Part shown: piece after piece, positions 31,005-41,217 of the stretch
Numbering within the stretch: position 1 is the first letter of the stretch
Layout: every line of letters begins with the position of its first letter
NCBI GenBank assembly: GCA_034190875.2
Contig: CM067350.1
Span: forward strand, 26,091,050 to 26,155,049
Direction: 5' to 3'
DNA length: 64,000 nt
Source: Urechis unicinctus
Taxonomy: Eukaryota > Annelida > Polychaeta > Xenopneusta > Urechidae
The notes under the pieces: generated by a model
What the model saw: the letters and a program-made list of their open reading frames with translations, nothing else
Told to the model about the DNA's origin: nothing
Databases searched by the model: none
Translations under genes and position numbers: made by a program

Positions 31005-34000
31005 TCGGTCGTCACATGATCGGCAAACTCACGTTACACATTGATTTGGTGGTCAGAAAGACAACTGGTCGTTTGGTGACGTTTTTGTAGTTTCCAAGGT
31101 CGAAAAGTGCGAAAGACACTGGGAAACAGGACCAGGCAAAGCACGTGGCTTTCCGAGAAGCGAAGCTCGTGGTTGAGCAGCGGGAAAAACACAATGTCCC
31201 TTCCTGGGCAGCTGATGTGAAAGCCCAACAGATTCAGATGTATCCTTTGATTAAAAGATGTTGTAGACGGTCTTATCCTCACACTGCACAAAAAAATACA
31301 AGCCTAACAAAGGCTAAAATACGAGAAAAGTGACAGAAAACACGAGCACACACTTGACTGCGTGTCGCCGCGGTGCAGCGCCACCTACCAAAGCCGCGCT
31401 TTTGCCTCAATGTTATTTCCAATTTTTTTCAACTTGCTCTAACTGGCATTTATATTTAAGATACATGTAGGGCGGACAAACGCGGCGCCGATCTCGTTTG
31501 GACAAGGCCGTTTTTGGGCCGTTTGGTAGTCCCATGTAAATGACCATTGACAACAAATGAAGCAGTGATAAATTTTGTTCTTTTAGTATATTATTAATGA
31601 AGAATATCTTTTTCATTTGGTACCATTTTCGTTTTTCTTGTTGGTATTTAATGTGGTTTTAATTGCCGACGAAAATGGCGAAAAGTTGTATTTTTTCGAG
31701 GCCATAAAAGTTGTGTCGTGATTTATGTACCTAAGGAAAATGGACCGTACCGAATTATTCTCCATACGATTGCTATATAAATCATACCAAAATGTAGAAG
31801 AATGAAAGTGATATGTCGATCCGAGTGATAATCGATCAGATTTTCGAGTTAAATGTGTTAAATCGCGATTTTGCCGCTTCAAAACCGGATAACTCTCCGA
31901 AACTCGAATAACTTTTCGTCTATCACTCGGATCCACACAAAGGAGACTCTCCTCAACACATCCGTATGATTATCTTTTCTGTGGGACCAAGAATAAAACG
32001 GTACGGTCAATTTAAAGACACCATGTATTCAGCTTATTTTCATTGAGAAATCTCCCAACACCATATACCTTCGGCGCCATGGCAACGGTCCGCGTCCTTG
32101 GGTGATTTCATATTGCGACTTTGTCAAAGGTTGGCGAGTCACGTATTTTGAAGTTTGCCGATATGGAATTTATCTGATTTACAAAGTCAGTTGGACTGTT
32201 GCAGTCACTTGTCGATTCACAGCAATTTGGCGTGTGTGAGTGAAACTGTTGGAATGCTTAAATTACTTTTTAAATAATTTATGGCATACTGTTGAATCTA
32301 TCAACCCTGCTTATTGGAACATCCCAATGAACTATTTGACCTGCATTGGTTGGGAAACTCGTCTCTTCTCTCCATCCCGTATCTTTTAACAAATACAGTA
32401 GAACTCTGTCATGATACTCAGAATGCGACAAAGCGGGTGTTATTCGAGGAGATATTATTACTACGTAAACCATAAGAATCTATCTGGGGAATAGAACATT
32501 TATCTTTCCACATGACATAACCAGTTCAAAACGATCCTCCACGAAATAATGCTACTTCCAACCTGACAAACCCCAACATGACATAATGCATATCCTGTTG
32601 GGGTTTTCTAAATATGAAAGTTTTGTCAGACTTGCACGTATAACAATCTCACACGCTAAGAAACTTTTCCCAAACAAATTCCGTTCGACCTTTATCAGAT
32701 CCACAGGAGTTGACTTGTCGGTAAACATCAATGCGAATTAACTGGTGGTATATTGTAGTTCCCAGAAAAAGCCGTTTTAACTAGCTCTTTTGAAGCAAGT
32801 GGAGCTTGAGCTACCTCTTGACAAGGGAGTACCCGATCGACTGTTGGTCTGTTGGGCTAGTTGTATCTGCTGTGGGATCTGGTTATTCATTGCCTTGATT
32901 TAATGACATGACAGTTGGTTTTGTCACTTCTACCGGACAAGAAACTGACAATTAAAACTTTTTAAGGGAAAGGGAAAAGAATGCATTAAAGATTTCTCGG
33001 GACAGTTACCACGGTGCAGGATGATGGTCGCCTGGTGGGTAAAGACAGAAGAGCATTCCCGCGTTGGAGTATGATGCGGAAGAGGTTTGGAACTTAAGGC
33101 GCTACAGTTAACTGGGTCACTGGGGTATCTGAATTGTTTGGAGGTCTTAACGGACTAGATGGGCGCATTCGCGCGGCAGCGGCTATGAGTGGGGAACAGC
33201 AAAATAACACTGCTGGTGGTTTTGTGATATCAATGGCAGTGAGTGGCAGTTTCCCAATAGTAGCATTTACATGGGTTATGAATAAGTATGCAAACATTTG
33301 TCGATTCTATGATTGTATGAAATCAATAATACTATCTCTTATGCTTCCCAATGTAATGGGTTGGTGATAAGAGTTGCTTATGAATCTACATGACACTCTT
33401 AGCAGTATATAAACTCATATCCCATTTTATACCATATATGGTGCATCCATGACTACCCAGTAACTGATACAGAAATGATCAAGAATGTATATATAATATA
33501 GGGATAATTCCATATACATTTATATCAAGACTGCCATCAAGGTAAAAAGATAAACTGAAATTGAAATGCAACATATCAATTGTTATAAAATAGCTCAGTT
33601 GACATGGACTTGTTATGTGCTAACCTTTCAGCTTAAACAATTAACTTGCTCTATAGCATGCTATCTATAGTGACTTCAAAGGCCAATGAACATCATTTTC
33701 TGTATGTAGTTGAACTTGATAAAGGATTCATAACATTATACATCAAAAAAGTGTTCAAAATTATTGATGATGATATATCATATTGAGTAGACTCAGTAAT
33801 TGCATGAAAAGACAATAATGAGTCAGCAGCTACTTTCAAGACTGATTTTTTAGCTGGAATTGTCATATCTCGTAGTACATATCTAAGGGGTAAGGTGTAT
33901 GTACCATGATCATATAGGTGTTTTTTCACTTGAGCTTTTCACAGAGACAACTTAAGCCAAATCTGAACTAGTCACTGCATAGTTTGACAAATTTTCATGT

Positions 34001-34734
34001 CAATATCTCCTCAGGTGTAGCAACCACATAGATTTTCTTAATGCTCGGGATCCAAAATGGTTATGTATTGTATTCAGGATATCTGACATTCATAGGGTGG
34101 TTATTGAGTAAGTAAAGTATATTTGTGCATGGGAATATACTGAAAGGACCTAATAATGGATTTGACAACCTTCATTAAGGCTTTTATGAAGTTTTAAGTC
34201 TACTGTCCAAAAATCCACTTAAAAAACAAAATCATCATTCAAATTAACGCTGATAAATTTTTGTTAGGCTCTCATTCCAAGAGGTCTTTGTGCTTAAATA
34301 AGGCTCCAATTACACTGATAAATACCTACAATTGACAACAATAACTTACACTAATCAACTATAGCCATTTGGTGGGGTTAAATGGCCATAGTTGATGAAA
34401 ATAAGCGAAAATACATCAGAAATGGAGAAAATGTGTGAAAAAACAGCCTTTCGGGCCATCAAAGGTTTTTAAATATTGAAATTAGATTTTAGATATGAAG
34501 CATTTGATTTACAGACATAATAATTAGCAATTATATTCTCCACCATACAGCAATTGAACATTGAGGCCGTGTCCAAATTGGACCCTAATTTTTGACTACA
34601 AAATATGCAATTACTTCATAACGCAATATTCAATTCCAAAAAAGAAAGCAGTTTTGAGATGCTCACGGTAAGGTCTTTCCAATGAACTATTTACATATGC
34701 AATACAACCCTTTTGAATTTTCCATTGGCCACCC
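31005..34734. other. NDUFA7 intron 1 sequence without a recognised gene
   Basis: About 3.7 kb. Part of 31395-31470 (CTCAATGTTATTTCC ... CTCTAACTGGCAT) recurs near 44696-44750, and TTGGTCTGTTGGGCTA recurs near 32843 and 44634, so old copies of one dispersed repeat are scattered here. An open frame at 33134-33367 and several small ones show no domain. A short hairpin (AACTATAGCCATTT ... AATGGCCATAGTT) lies near 34358-34395. Confidence 0.35.
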
Positions 34735-34925
34735 TAATACATGGACGAATGATACATCAAACGAGAGCTAACGTATTGAATTTCAATAACATTGCCTTAC
34801 TTTTCGCATTTTACTCCGTTTGAGCCATAACAAATGTGTTTGTGGAGAAATACGTTAAAATTTTCGGCCAGCATTTTTGACTTTTCGAGATCCACTCCTT
34901 TTTGAATTCTCTAAATCGGTACCAT
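34735..34925 (+). repeat. Dispersed repeat, partner of 44755-44925
   Basis: GAGCTAACGTATTGAATTTC and the following 130 bases (ATTGCCTTACTT, TGACTTTTCGAGA) recur in the same orientation at 44755-44925 with moderate divergence. Confidence 0.65.
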
Positions 34926-34935
34926 CAACTATGAC

Positions 34936-35695
34936 TATAGACTAGACAACCAATCTGTTCAGCATGCAAACTCAACAAATTACCTGGGACTAACTATCAA
35001 CAAGCATGTAGACTGGGGGAACATAAGTAATAAAATCATAAGTAATAAAGCAAGCCGCAGCTTGAACTTTGTACGTCGCAACATAAACATCGCCTCAACA
35101 TCAGCCAAAGAGATTGCCTACCAATCACTTGTACGCCCCACTGTTGAGTATGTCGCTTCTGCATGGGACCCCTATGAAAAGACAGACATCCATAGACTGG
35201 AAATGGTTCAACGTCGCAGTGCCAGATTTGTGAAAAACAACTATCGCGGCAAATCAAGTGTTACCGAGATGCTCCAAGACCTGCAATGGACTACACTCCA
35301 GGACAGGAGAAAGATGGCACGCCTGATGCTCCTCTATAAGATCACCAACGACTTAGTTGCTATTAACAAAACAGACCGCCTTACACCTCAACTTCGTCAA
35401 TCACGTCATACAGAAGCCCACTCCTTCCAGTACCAACGCTACAATGCTACCTACCGCCAGCATTCCTTCTTCCCAAGAACCATGAAGGAGTGGAACAGCC
35501 TCCCACCAGACATCGCATCAGTAGGCACAGTTGAATTCTTCAAGGATCAACTAGCCACACACTTTCTCTAACTCCATTAGTACTCTTTTTATTCTTACCC
35601 CTCACTATATATATTCTCACTTTATTTCTTTCTTATCTTTATGCGTACCCCCCTGGCAATAATGTTCAACCAGTTGAATTTGGCCGGTAACGCGG
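34936..35695 (+). pseudogene. 5'-truncated L2/CR1-like LINE, RT C terminus and 3' UTR
   Basis: From 34936 the frame reads NYLGLTINKHVDWGN, KASRSLNFVRRNI, AYQSLVRPTVEYVASAWDPY, LEMVQRRSARFVKNNY and FFPRTMKEWNSLPPDI, stopping at 35571. These are the thumb and C-terminal motifs of L2/CR1-like RTs. The 3' UTR runs to the Polinton-like element at 35696 and resumes after it at 41029 (TAGAAGTAGGAG), so the element landed in the LINE tail. Upstream of 34936 no RT sequence is found, a typical 5' truncation. Confidence 0.8.
35691..35695. repeat. Target site duplication CGCGG (left)
   Basis: CGCGG precedes the left TIR, and CGCGG (41024-41028) follows the right TIR. Confidence 0.6.
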
Positions 35696-35877
35696 AGTAG
35701 TATAGATGTTAGCGGTACTGGCACACCTATCTCATATGATTATGACACACCTATCTCATATGGGTGCAACCCAGAAAACACACATATACAGGGTGACTCA
35801 CATGAGCCAGCGAAGCGCTCGCATCTCCCCCCACCATATGAGCCCAGCCCTTCCAGCCCCTATGGTATAGGCCCACA
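35696..35877 (+). repeat. Left TIR of the Polinton-like element
   Basis: 182 bases, matching the reverse complement of 40843-41023 with only a few differences. CACACCTATCTCATATG occurs twice within it, separated by 7 bases. Confidence 0.85.
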
Positions 35878-35884
35878 CCAGTAG

Positions 35885-36814
35885 TTAGTCACCATAGAGG
35901 TCATTGAGTGTTAAATATCTGCAACCGTCGCTGTAAGTTCCATTTTTCACGCGGTTGAGGTCCTGTATAAACTGGGCAACCTTAGCGTCGTTCTTCTCGA
36001 TAAGGTCGGGATCGGGACGAGCGGTTATCAATCTCATCGTAAAGAGCTTCCAACAGTAGAAAGCCCCCGTCGGACTCTCTGTGATCCAACTCGGTCTTCC
36101 CAACCAAGGACCGTGATGCTCCTGTTCCAAGCCCAGGCAACTATTAAACCTCCCGTTCGCACTATAGTCGCCGTCTTCAAGCCCCTCCACCCCCGCCCAC
36201 CCCCAAGCCACCGTCTCCTTATACTTCTTCTGATCCTTGTGATACACCTGGTTATACGTCTCAGCCCTCCCCAGGTCCTCAAAGGGGCACAACCTGAAAA
36301 CGCAGTCGACAAACACGCTGATGGTCGCCACCGGACTGTGGTGCAACCCCAACAGAACCTGAGGCTTATACATATTCAGAATCACCCTCCCAGGACTCCT
36401 AGTGTAGGGGCACTTTATCTCGAGCAGCACAACCTCCTCAGGATGCCCCAGACAGACAGCATCCACTTCAGCCCGCCGGATCGGGAGCACACAAAAGCCA
36501 TCCGGAGAGTAGGCCGTTGCACCGCCCTCAATATAGATATTATTTCCGTAGAAATTGGTGTCGTACACCTTCTCCAATACCGCAATTGCAACCTCCTCAA
36601 AAGTCGTACCCCAGAGGCAGGGTGTGCTAAAGCGAACACCCTCGTTGCTAGTTTTTTCTGTCAGCTTCTTGCTATAGCTGCTGAAGTAGTTTTGCCCTAT
36701 GATAGAGGAGTAGTCACTTCCTCCAACGCAGCCCTTCCTCGTGGTCTCCCACTGGTCCGTATTTTGTTTGACTACAGTATGATCGTTGCAGAAAGATTTT
36801 ATCGACGCCTCCAT
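35885..36814 (-). CDS. YqaJ-type viral recombinase/exonuclease
   Basis: About 309 residues from ATG 36814. The frame is open for about 19 more codons upstream, without an ATG, overlapping the end of the membrane-protein gene. Using numbering from the upstream frame start (36826): QWETTR (26-30) and GGSD (35-38), WGTTFEE (72-78), SPDG with Asp 109, LLEIKCP (134-140) and Q156. This is the W/R ... GGSD ... G-x4-E ... D ... E-x-K ... Q pattern of the YqaJ/lambda exonuclease fold (PD-(D/E)XK), which resects DNA ends during replication-linked recombination. No stop or frameshift. The stop is 8 bases from the TIR edge. Confidence 0.75.
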   Translation of the reverse strand: MEASIKSFCNDHTVVKQNTDQWETTRKGCVGGSDYSSIIGQNYFSSYSKKLTEKTSNEGVRFSTPCLWGTTFEEVAIAVLEKVYDTNFYGNNIYIEGGATAYSPDGFCVLPIRRAEVDAVCLGHPEEVVLLEIKCPYTRSPGRVILNMYKPQVLLGLHHSPVATISVFVDCVFRLCPFEDLGRAETYNQVYHKDQKKYKETVAWGWAGVEGLEDGDYSANGRFNSCLGLEQEHHGPWLGRPSWITESPTGAFYCWKLFTMRLITARPDPDLIEKNDAKVAQFIQDLNRVKNGTYSDGCRYLTLNDLYGD

Positions 36815-36854
36815 TATATCTAGCAACCCCCACTCTTCAAATGGACTGTCAGGG

Positions 36855-37409
36855 TCATACCTTAGCAGGTCTAGGGGGCGATTCTGCCGCTTTCAAACAT
36901 TTTGCTTTAATGTCACTTTTCATTTGACTATATTTCATGATCTCGACCGAAACGACCTTAAACTCATCATCTGAGATATACCCATCTTCAAGCGCCGCCG
37001 ATACAATGTCAGCAATGGTATTCAATTTGCTCTGAGCGAGAATGCGAATCTTGTCATGCTTTTTTAACTTAATGGTCAGACGCCGACTGATGAATTTTCC
37101 AACAATTACAAGTAGCCCACAAGCGGCTCCAGTAGCACCCAACACTGTGGCAATAGGAATGGCAATTACTGTAGACATTACACCTGCACCACTTGCGCCA
37201 AGACACATACCCACAGCAACTAAAGCAGTGTCTACAGCGTCCACTGAGTTTACTGCACACCTATATTTTTTGTACATGGCACCATATTTTTCAATTTCTT
37301 TCTCAAGGTATTGCTTCTTAAGACTGATCTCATTCAGCCGATAGGAGTGCCCCAGACCACATAGAGGAGGCTCCGGATTTAACGGTGCAGTCGTTGGTTG
37401 TTGTTTCAT
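36855..37409 (-). CDS. Glycine-rich membrane protein, unknown function
   Basis: 184 residues from ATG 37409. Residues 57-107 form two adjacent hydrophobic, Gly/Ala-rich segments (LVAVGMCLGASGAG; IPIATVLGATGAACG), flanked by a basic coiled-coil-like helix on each side. No cleavable signal. Similar small proteins with a Gly-rich membrane core occur in virus-like elements, where membrane-active roles have been suggested. I cannot name a family. It sits between the exonuclease and fibre genes, in the same direction. Confidence 0.6.
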   Translation of the reverse strand: MKQQPTTAPLNPEPPLCGLGHSYRLNEISLKKQYLEKEIEKYGAMYKKYRCAVNSVDAVDTALVAVGMCLGASGAGVMSTVIAIPIATVLGATGAACGLLVIVGKFISRRLTIKLKKHDKIRILAQSKLNTIADIVSAALEDGYISDDEFKVVSVEIMKYSQMKSDIKAKCLKAAESPPRPAKV

Positions 37410-37430
37410 ACTGTCTTTGTATACATAAGT

Positions 37431-38075
37431 CTATATATCAAGTTCAATTAGGAGTGAAGCTACAGACCAAGTCGCCCCTCGGTTTTGTGTGGTTGTATAA
37501 AAGTTAATAACGTTGCCTTCTTCTAGCTGTAAAGACTGGTCTAAAGTTATTACAACAGCCCGTTGGTTAGCAGGCTTACTTATTCCTACCACTTGATTCG
37601 TTCCATTAATAACAGGAACGACTGCTATAGGACCAGCATCAGCACCAACACCCGAAGACAACCCCATACGAATGATCTTGCCATTACATAACATGGTATA
37701 TCCACAGCTTGAGTCTTGTGAGTCTCGACCCCTAGCCCCATGGCCAAACGACCACTCATATCCTCTGCGAAGGGGGCCACTTGCTTCTGCCCATATAGTA
37801 ATGAGTGGTTTCGTCTTTTCATCTACGTATCGTCTCAGGTACCTGTTCTGCTGTCTATATTCAGCATCAATATACTTTTTATGAACAGCATCCTTCGGTG
37901 AAGTCGGGTCTCCCAACTCAACGATTTTATTATCTCCCATTTCAAGGTCTCCAGTCATAGTACCGCCACTTTTATCCATTTTTTTTTGAGTCACCAATAG
38001 ATACATATGTCTTTGTGGCATATTCCGATAGGTCGGCACCCTGAACAGTGCTTGCCGGTTTTTGCCTAGGTCCAT
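37431..38075 (-). CDS. Fibre-like protein (tail-fibre repeat plus globular head)
   Basis: 214 residues from ATG 38075. Residues 33-70 read MDKSGGTMTGDLEMGDNKI and DPTSPKDAVHKKYID, the GGTMTGDLxMxxNxI ... GxPTxxxDAxxKxYVD repeat of phage tail fibres. A charged helix follows, then about 130 residues of beta-rich sequence ending in a hydrophobic strand (SVASLLIELDI), suggestive of a trimeric head. In a capsid-forming element it would be a spike. No breaks. Only 12 bases separate its start from the next gene's stop. Confidence 0.65.
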   Translation of the reverse strand: MDLGKNRQALFRVPTYRNMPQRHMYLLVTQKKMDKSGGTMTGDLEMGDNKIVELGDPTSPKDAVHKKYIDAEYRQQNRYLRRYVDEKTKPLITIWAEASGPLRRGYEWSFGHGARGRDSQDSSCGYTMLCNGKIIRMGLSSGVGADAGPIAVVPVINGTNQVVGISKPANQRAVVITLDQSLQLEEGNVINFYTTTQNRGATWSVASLLIELDI

Positions 38076-38087
38076 AAATACTCGTTT

Positions 38088-38762
38088 TTATTGACATCTT
38101 GTAAATTTAAGAACAACGCTAACAGGTAAGTCGTGGTTATCTAATAGCCTTCCTTTATTATCGCGTAACTGAACCTTTAACTCATGCACTGTTCCACTAG
38201 TGACACGCTTACAGACAGGATTAGCGATGTTCGTGGTTATAATATCACCGAAAGAGCCACCCTCTAAGCCAACAACTTCAAGAAGCGTAGTGGGCGCACC
38301 ATCTAGCATGTTGTGTGTGGTACTGACTTTATCAAGGTGAACATAAATTGTGTTAAAGATGCTAAAGTTGATGGGCCGGTCACCTATGTAAGTACCTGAA
38401 GGTATCCACCCCCCACTGAAGCCTTCAAAACCCAACATTGTTAACACTCCGCCTGTTATGTGCGCACCCACATTGTCTGGAACTGTTAGGGTAATAACCC
38501 CATTTACAGCATCAACCTCCAAACCGATACCTAATGGTGTAATATGCTCCTGAAGAAGGCTTAAGCTCCAGAGGCCTGGTTTTAATGCAGCATATCCTCT
38601 CTCTTCTGAATTCCTTGACCGCCATGCAATGCTCTCGTCTGATTCTAGATTGTACCAGCCCACAGTATACGTGATTGACCTTAGGCCAACACATAGATCG
38701 CCCGCAGTGTTGTCAATACGTTTTTGCAGGGACACAGCGCCGCCGCTTTGAACATTTGACAG
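38088..38762 (-). pseudogene. Capsid-associated-like protein, N terminus lost at the deletion junction
   Basis: From 38762 down the frame reads LSNVQSGGAVSLQKRID, then beta-rich sequence with VNGVITLTVPDNVG, PINFSIFNTIYVHLDK and a C terminus with LKVQLRDNKGRLLDNHDLPV. A K-x-V-x-L-x-D-x-x-G-x-x-x-D ending is common in beta-sandwich virion proteins of Polinton-like elements, but I cannot say which one. The open frame continues to 38960 only because it runs antisense through the polymerase gene, so the true N terminus has been deleted. Confidence 0.5.
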
Positions 38763-40526
38763 ATGAAGCGGCGCTTGCTGCTGCGTAAGGGAGTGTATCC
38801 CTATGAGTTCATGGATGGCTGGGATAAGTTTGATGCTCCACTGCCGCCGATCCATGATTTCTACAGCAAGCTCTCTGAACAGGGTATATCTGCTGCAGAC
38901 TATGAACACGCCCAGAAAGTCTGGAACGCGTTTGGTTGTAAAAACATGGGGGACTACCATGACCTTTACTTACGCACGGATGTACTGCTCCTGGCCGATG
39001 TGTTTGAAACATTCCGCAAAACCTGTCTTAAGCAATATGGTTTGGATCCGGCCCACTACTATACCAGCCCCGGTTTGTCGTGGGATGCGCTTCTTAAGAG
39101 CACAGGGGTGGAACTCGAGCTTCTCACAGATTATGACAAGCACCTGTTTATTGAGAAGGGGCTGCGCGGTGGGATAAGCATGGTATCACATCGCCACGCT
39201 AAAGCGAACAACCCATACGTGGAGGGCTTTGAGCAGGATAAGCCAGCGAGCTATATCCAGTACCTCGATGCCAACAACCTGTATGGGTGGGCGATGAGCC
39301 AAGCCCTACCTACTTCGGGTAGTGAGTGGGTGGAACGGCCTGAGAACCTAGAGATCCAGGACCATCCCGATGATGCTGAAACGGGGTATATACTTGAGGT
39401 TGACTTGGAGTATCCTGCTGCGCTTCATGACGAACACAACGATTAACCCCTAGCGCCGGAGCGGCTTCTTGTGCAAAATGAGTGGTTGTCAGACTACCAG
39501 AAAGATCTCCTAGGTGCATTGGGGAGCACCGGAAATGGAGTTGAAAAGCTGGTGCCCAACCTGCGGAACAAGGAGAAGTATGTGGTACACTACAGGAACC
39601 TCAAGCTATATCTGTCTTTGGGGTTGAGACTCACCAAGATTCATCGTGCGCTTGTCTACGACCAGAGTCCATGGATGAAGCCTTACATAAGGATGAATAC
39701 AGATCTGCGCAAGGCCGCCAACAGCGACTTTGAGAAGGATCTCTATAAACTTATGAATAACTCCGTCTTTGGTAAAACGATGGAGAATCTCCGAAGGCGA
39801 GTCGACGTTAAGATTGTGCGCTCATCGGGAAAAGAAAAAATACGTAGGCTTGTGGCCAGCCCCGCCTATGCTCGACAAAAAGTGTTTGACGATGATCTAG
39901 CTGTCCTGCATATGCACAAGACTCGCTTAGTGCTGAACCGTCCCGTCTACGTTGGCATGTGCATTCTGGACCTCTCCAAGCACTTGATGTATGACTTTTA
40001 CTACAATACCATGAAGGCTAGATATGACAGTAATATTAACCTGCTTTACACAGACACAGACTCGCTGCTGCTTGAGATCCGTACCACTGACGTCTATGCT
40101 GATATAAGAGAGGATGGGCATCTCTTTGACACTAGTAACTTTGACCCTTCTCATGCCCTGCACAGTGACAAAAACAAAAAGGTTCTGGGTAAGATGAAGG
40201 ATGAGTGCGCTGGCGTGCCCATCAAGGAGTACGTTGGTTTGCGCCCTAAGATGTACTCTATCCTGATGTCTGATGAGGGTGAGATAAAAAGAGCTAAGGG
40301 TGTGAAGAAGGTGGTGGTGAAGAAGCATCTACGACACGCTCAGTACGTGGAGTCACTGTTCGCCCAAAAGCAGTTTCGCCACGGAATGAACATGCTCAGG
40401 AGTGACTGCCATAAAATATATGGGCTCCACGTTAACAAGGTGTCTCTCTCCCCCTTTGACTCAAAGCGGTGGATAGCTCCAGGTGGTGTAGACACTCTGG
40501 CCTATGGGCACGCGTCGATATGTTGA
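38763..40526 (+). pseudogene. Protein-primed family B DNA polymerase, C-terminal part with one stop
   Basis: The frame opens with RKGVYPYEFMDGWDKF right at the junction. It continues with DYHDLYLRTDVLLLADVFE, TSPGLSWDALL, RGGISM and LDANNLYG (motif A, 39267-39287). A TAA at 39444-39446 interrupts the frame. After it come KLMNNSVFGKTME (motif B, about 39748-39786), YTDTDS (motif C, 40047-40064) and GLRPKMYS. These are the polymerase motifs of Polinton and adintovirus PolB (DNA_pol_B_2). The exonuclease domain and everything upstream are missing. The gene therefore has two lesions, deletion of the 5' part and the nonsense codon. Confidence 0.85.
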
Positions 40527-40549
40527 ATATATGAGATCTGAGGTATAGA

Positions 40550-40822
40550 ATGAGCACCGATGAACATATTGGGGTGGCCGAGCTGCAAGCAGATGTGGAA
40601 CATAAATGGGAGGAGAAGGTGGACCTTGAGAATGAGGTGAGGGATTTGGAATCAAAGTATGAGGACCTTTTGGAGCGCGTGAGTCGTTTAGAAGAGCTTA
40701 TTCCTCAGGGTCCTGGTGTAGAGGAGAAGGTGAGGAAATTGGAATCGAAGTATGAGGACCTTTTGGAGTGCGTGAGTCGTTTAGAAGAGCTTATTCCTCA
40801 GAGTCCTGTTGTAGATGGTTGA
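40550..40822 (+). CDS. Small coiled-coil protein with an internal duplication
   Basis: 90 residues, 24 bases after the polymerase stop. ESKYEDLLERVSRLEELIPQ recurs as ESKYEDLLECVSRLEELIPQ about 34 residues later, with regular Leu/Ile spacing of a coiled coil. It probably oligomerises; function unknown. The stop lies 20 bases before the right TIR. Confidence 0.55.
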   Translation: MSTDEHIGVAELQADVEHKWEEKVDLENEVRDLESKYEDLLERVSRLEELIPQGPGVEEKVRKLESKYEDLLECVSRLEELIPQSPVVDG

Positions 40823-40842
40823 CAATGCTGTCGCCCTCTTTA

Positions 40843-41023
40843 GTGGGCCTATACCATAGGGGCTGGAAGGGCTGGGCTCATATGGTGGGGGGAGGTGCGA
40901 GCGGTTCGCTGGCTCATGTGAGTCACCCTGTATATGTGTGTTTTCTGGGTTGCACCCATATGAGATAGGTGTGTCATAATCATATGAGATAGGTGTGCCA
41001 GTACCGTTAACATCTATACTACT
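40843..41023 (-). repeat. Right TIR of the Polinton-like element
   Basis: The reverse complement of 35696-35877 with a few substitutions. It ends CATCTATACTACT and is followed by CGCGG. Confidence 0.85.
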
Positions 41024-41217
41024 CGCGGTAGAAGTAGGAGAACTTCTACTTCTAGAAGTAGCAGTTCGTATTCGTTACTCTTATCGTTTTTATTGCTTGG
41101 TAAATGACAAGATGACATTCTAATGTTCATGATCTTATAAAATCTAAAAAAATTGGCCAAAGGGAAAATAATATTATTTACGTATGAAAAGTTACGGTGT
41201 AAACAAATGTATTTTTT

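Larger units (their letters stand above)
35696..41023. mobile_element. Polinton/adintovirus-like element, internally deleted
   Basis: 5,328 bases, bounded by TIRs that start AGTAGTATAGATGTTA (35696-35877 and 40843-41023) and by a 5-base duplication CGCGG. Polintons usually begin with AG and make a 6-base duplication. Leftward genes: YqaJ exonuclease, membrane protein, fibre-like protein, capsid-like protein. Rightward genes: family B DNA polymerase (C-terminal part) and a coiled-coil protein. Integrase, packaging ATPase, protease and major capsid genes are not recognisable, and the polymerase N terminus is missing, so a central piece has been lost at about 38762. Adintoviruses are virus-like relatives of Polintons in animals. 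This copy cannot be autonomous. Confidence 0.8.

Noticed and set aside
36113..36823. 236-codon plus-strand ORF
   Set aside because: It is antisense to the YqaJ-type exonuclease, which shows clear motifs on the minus strand.
38763..38960. N-terminal extension of the minus-strand capsid-like ORF
   Set aside because: It runs antisense through sequence that codes for polymerase on the plus strand, so the open frame is a by-product of the fusion.
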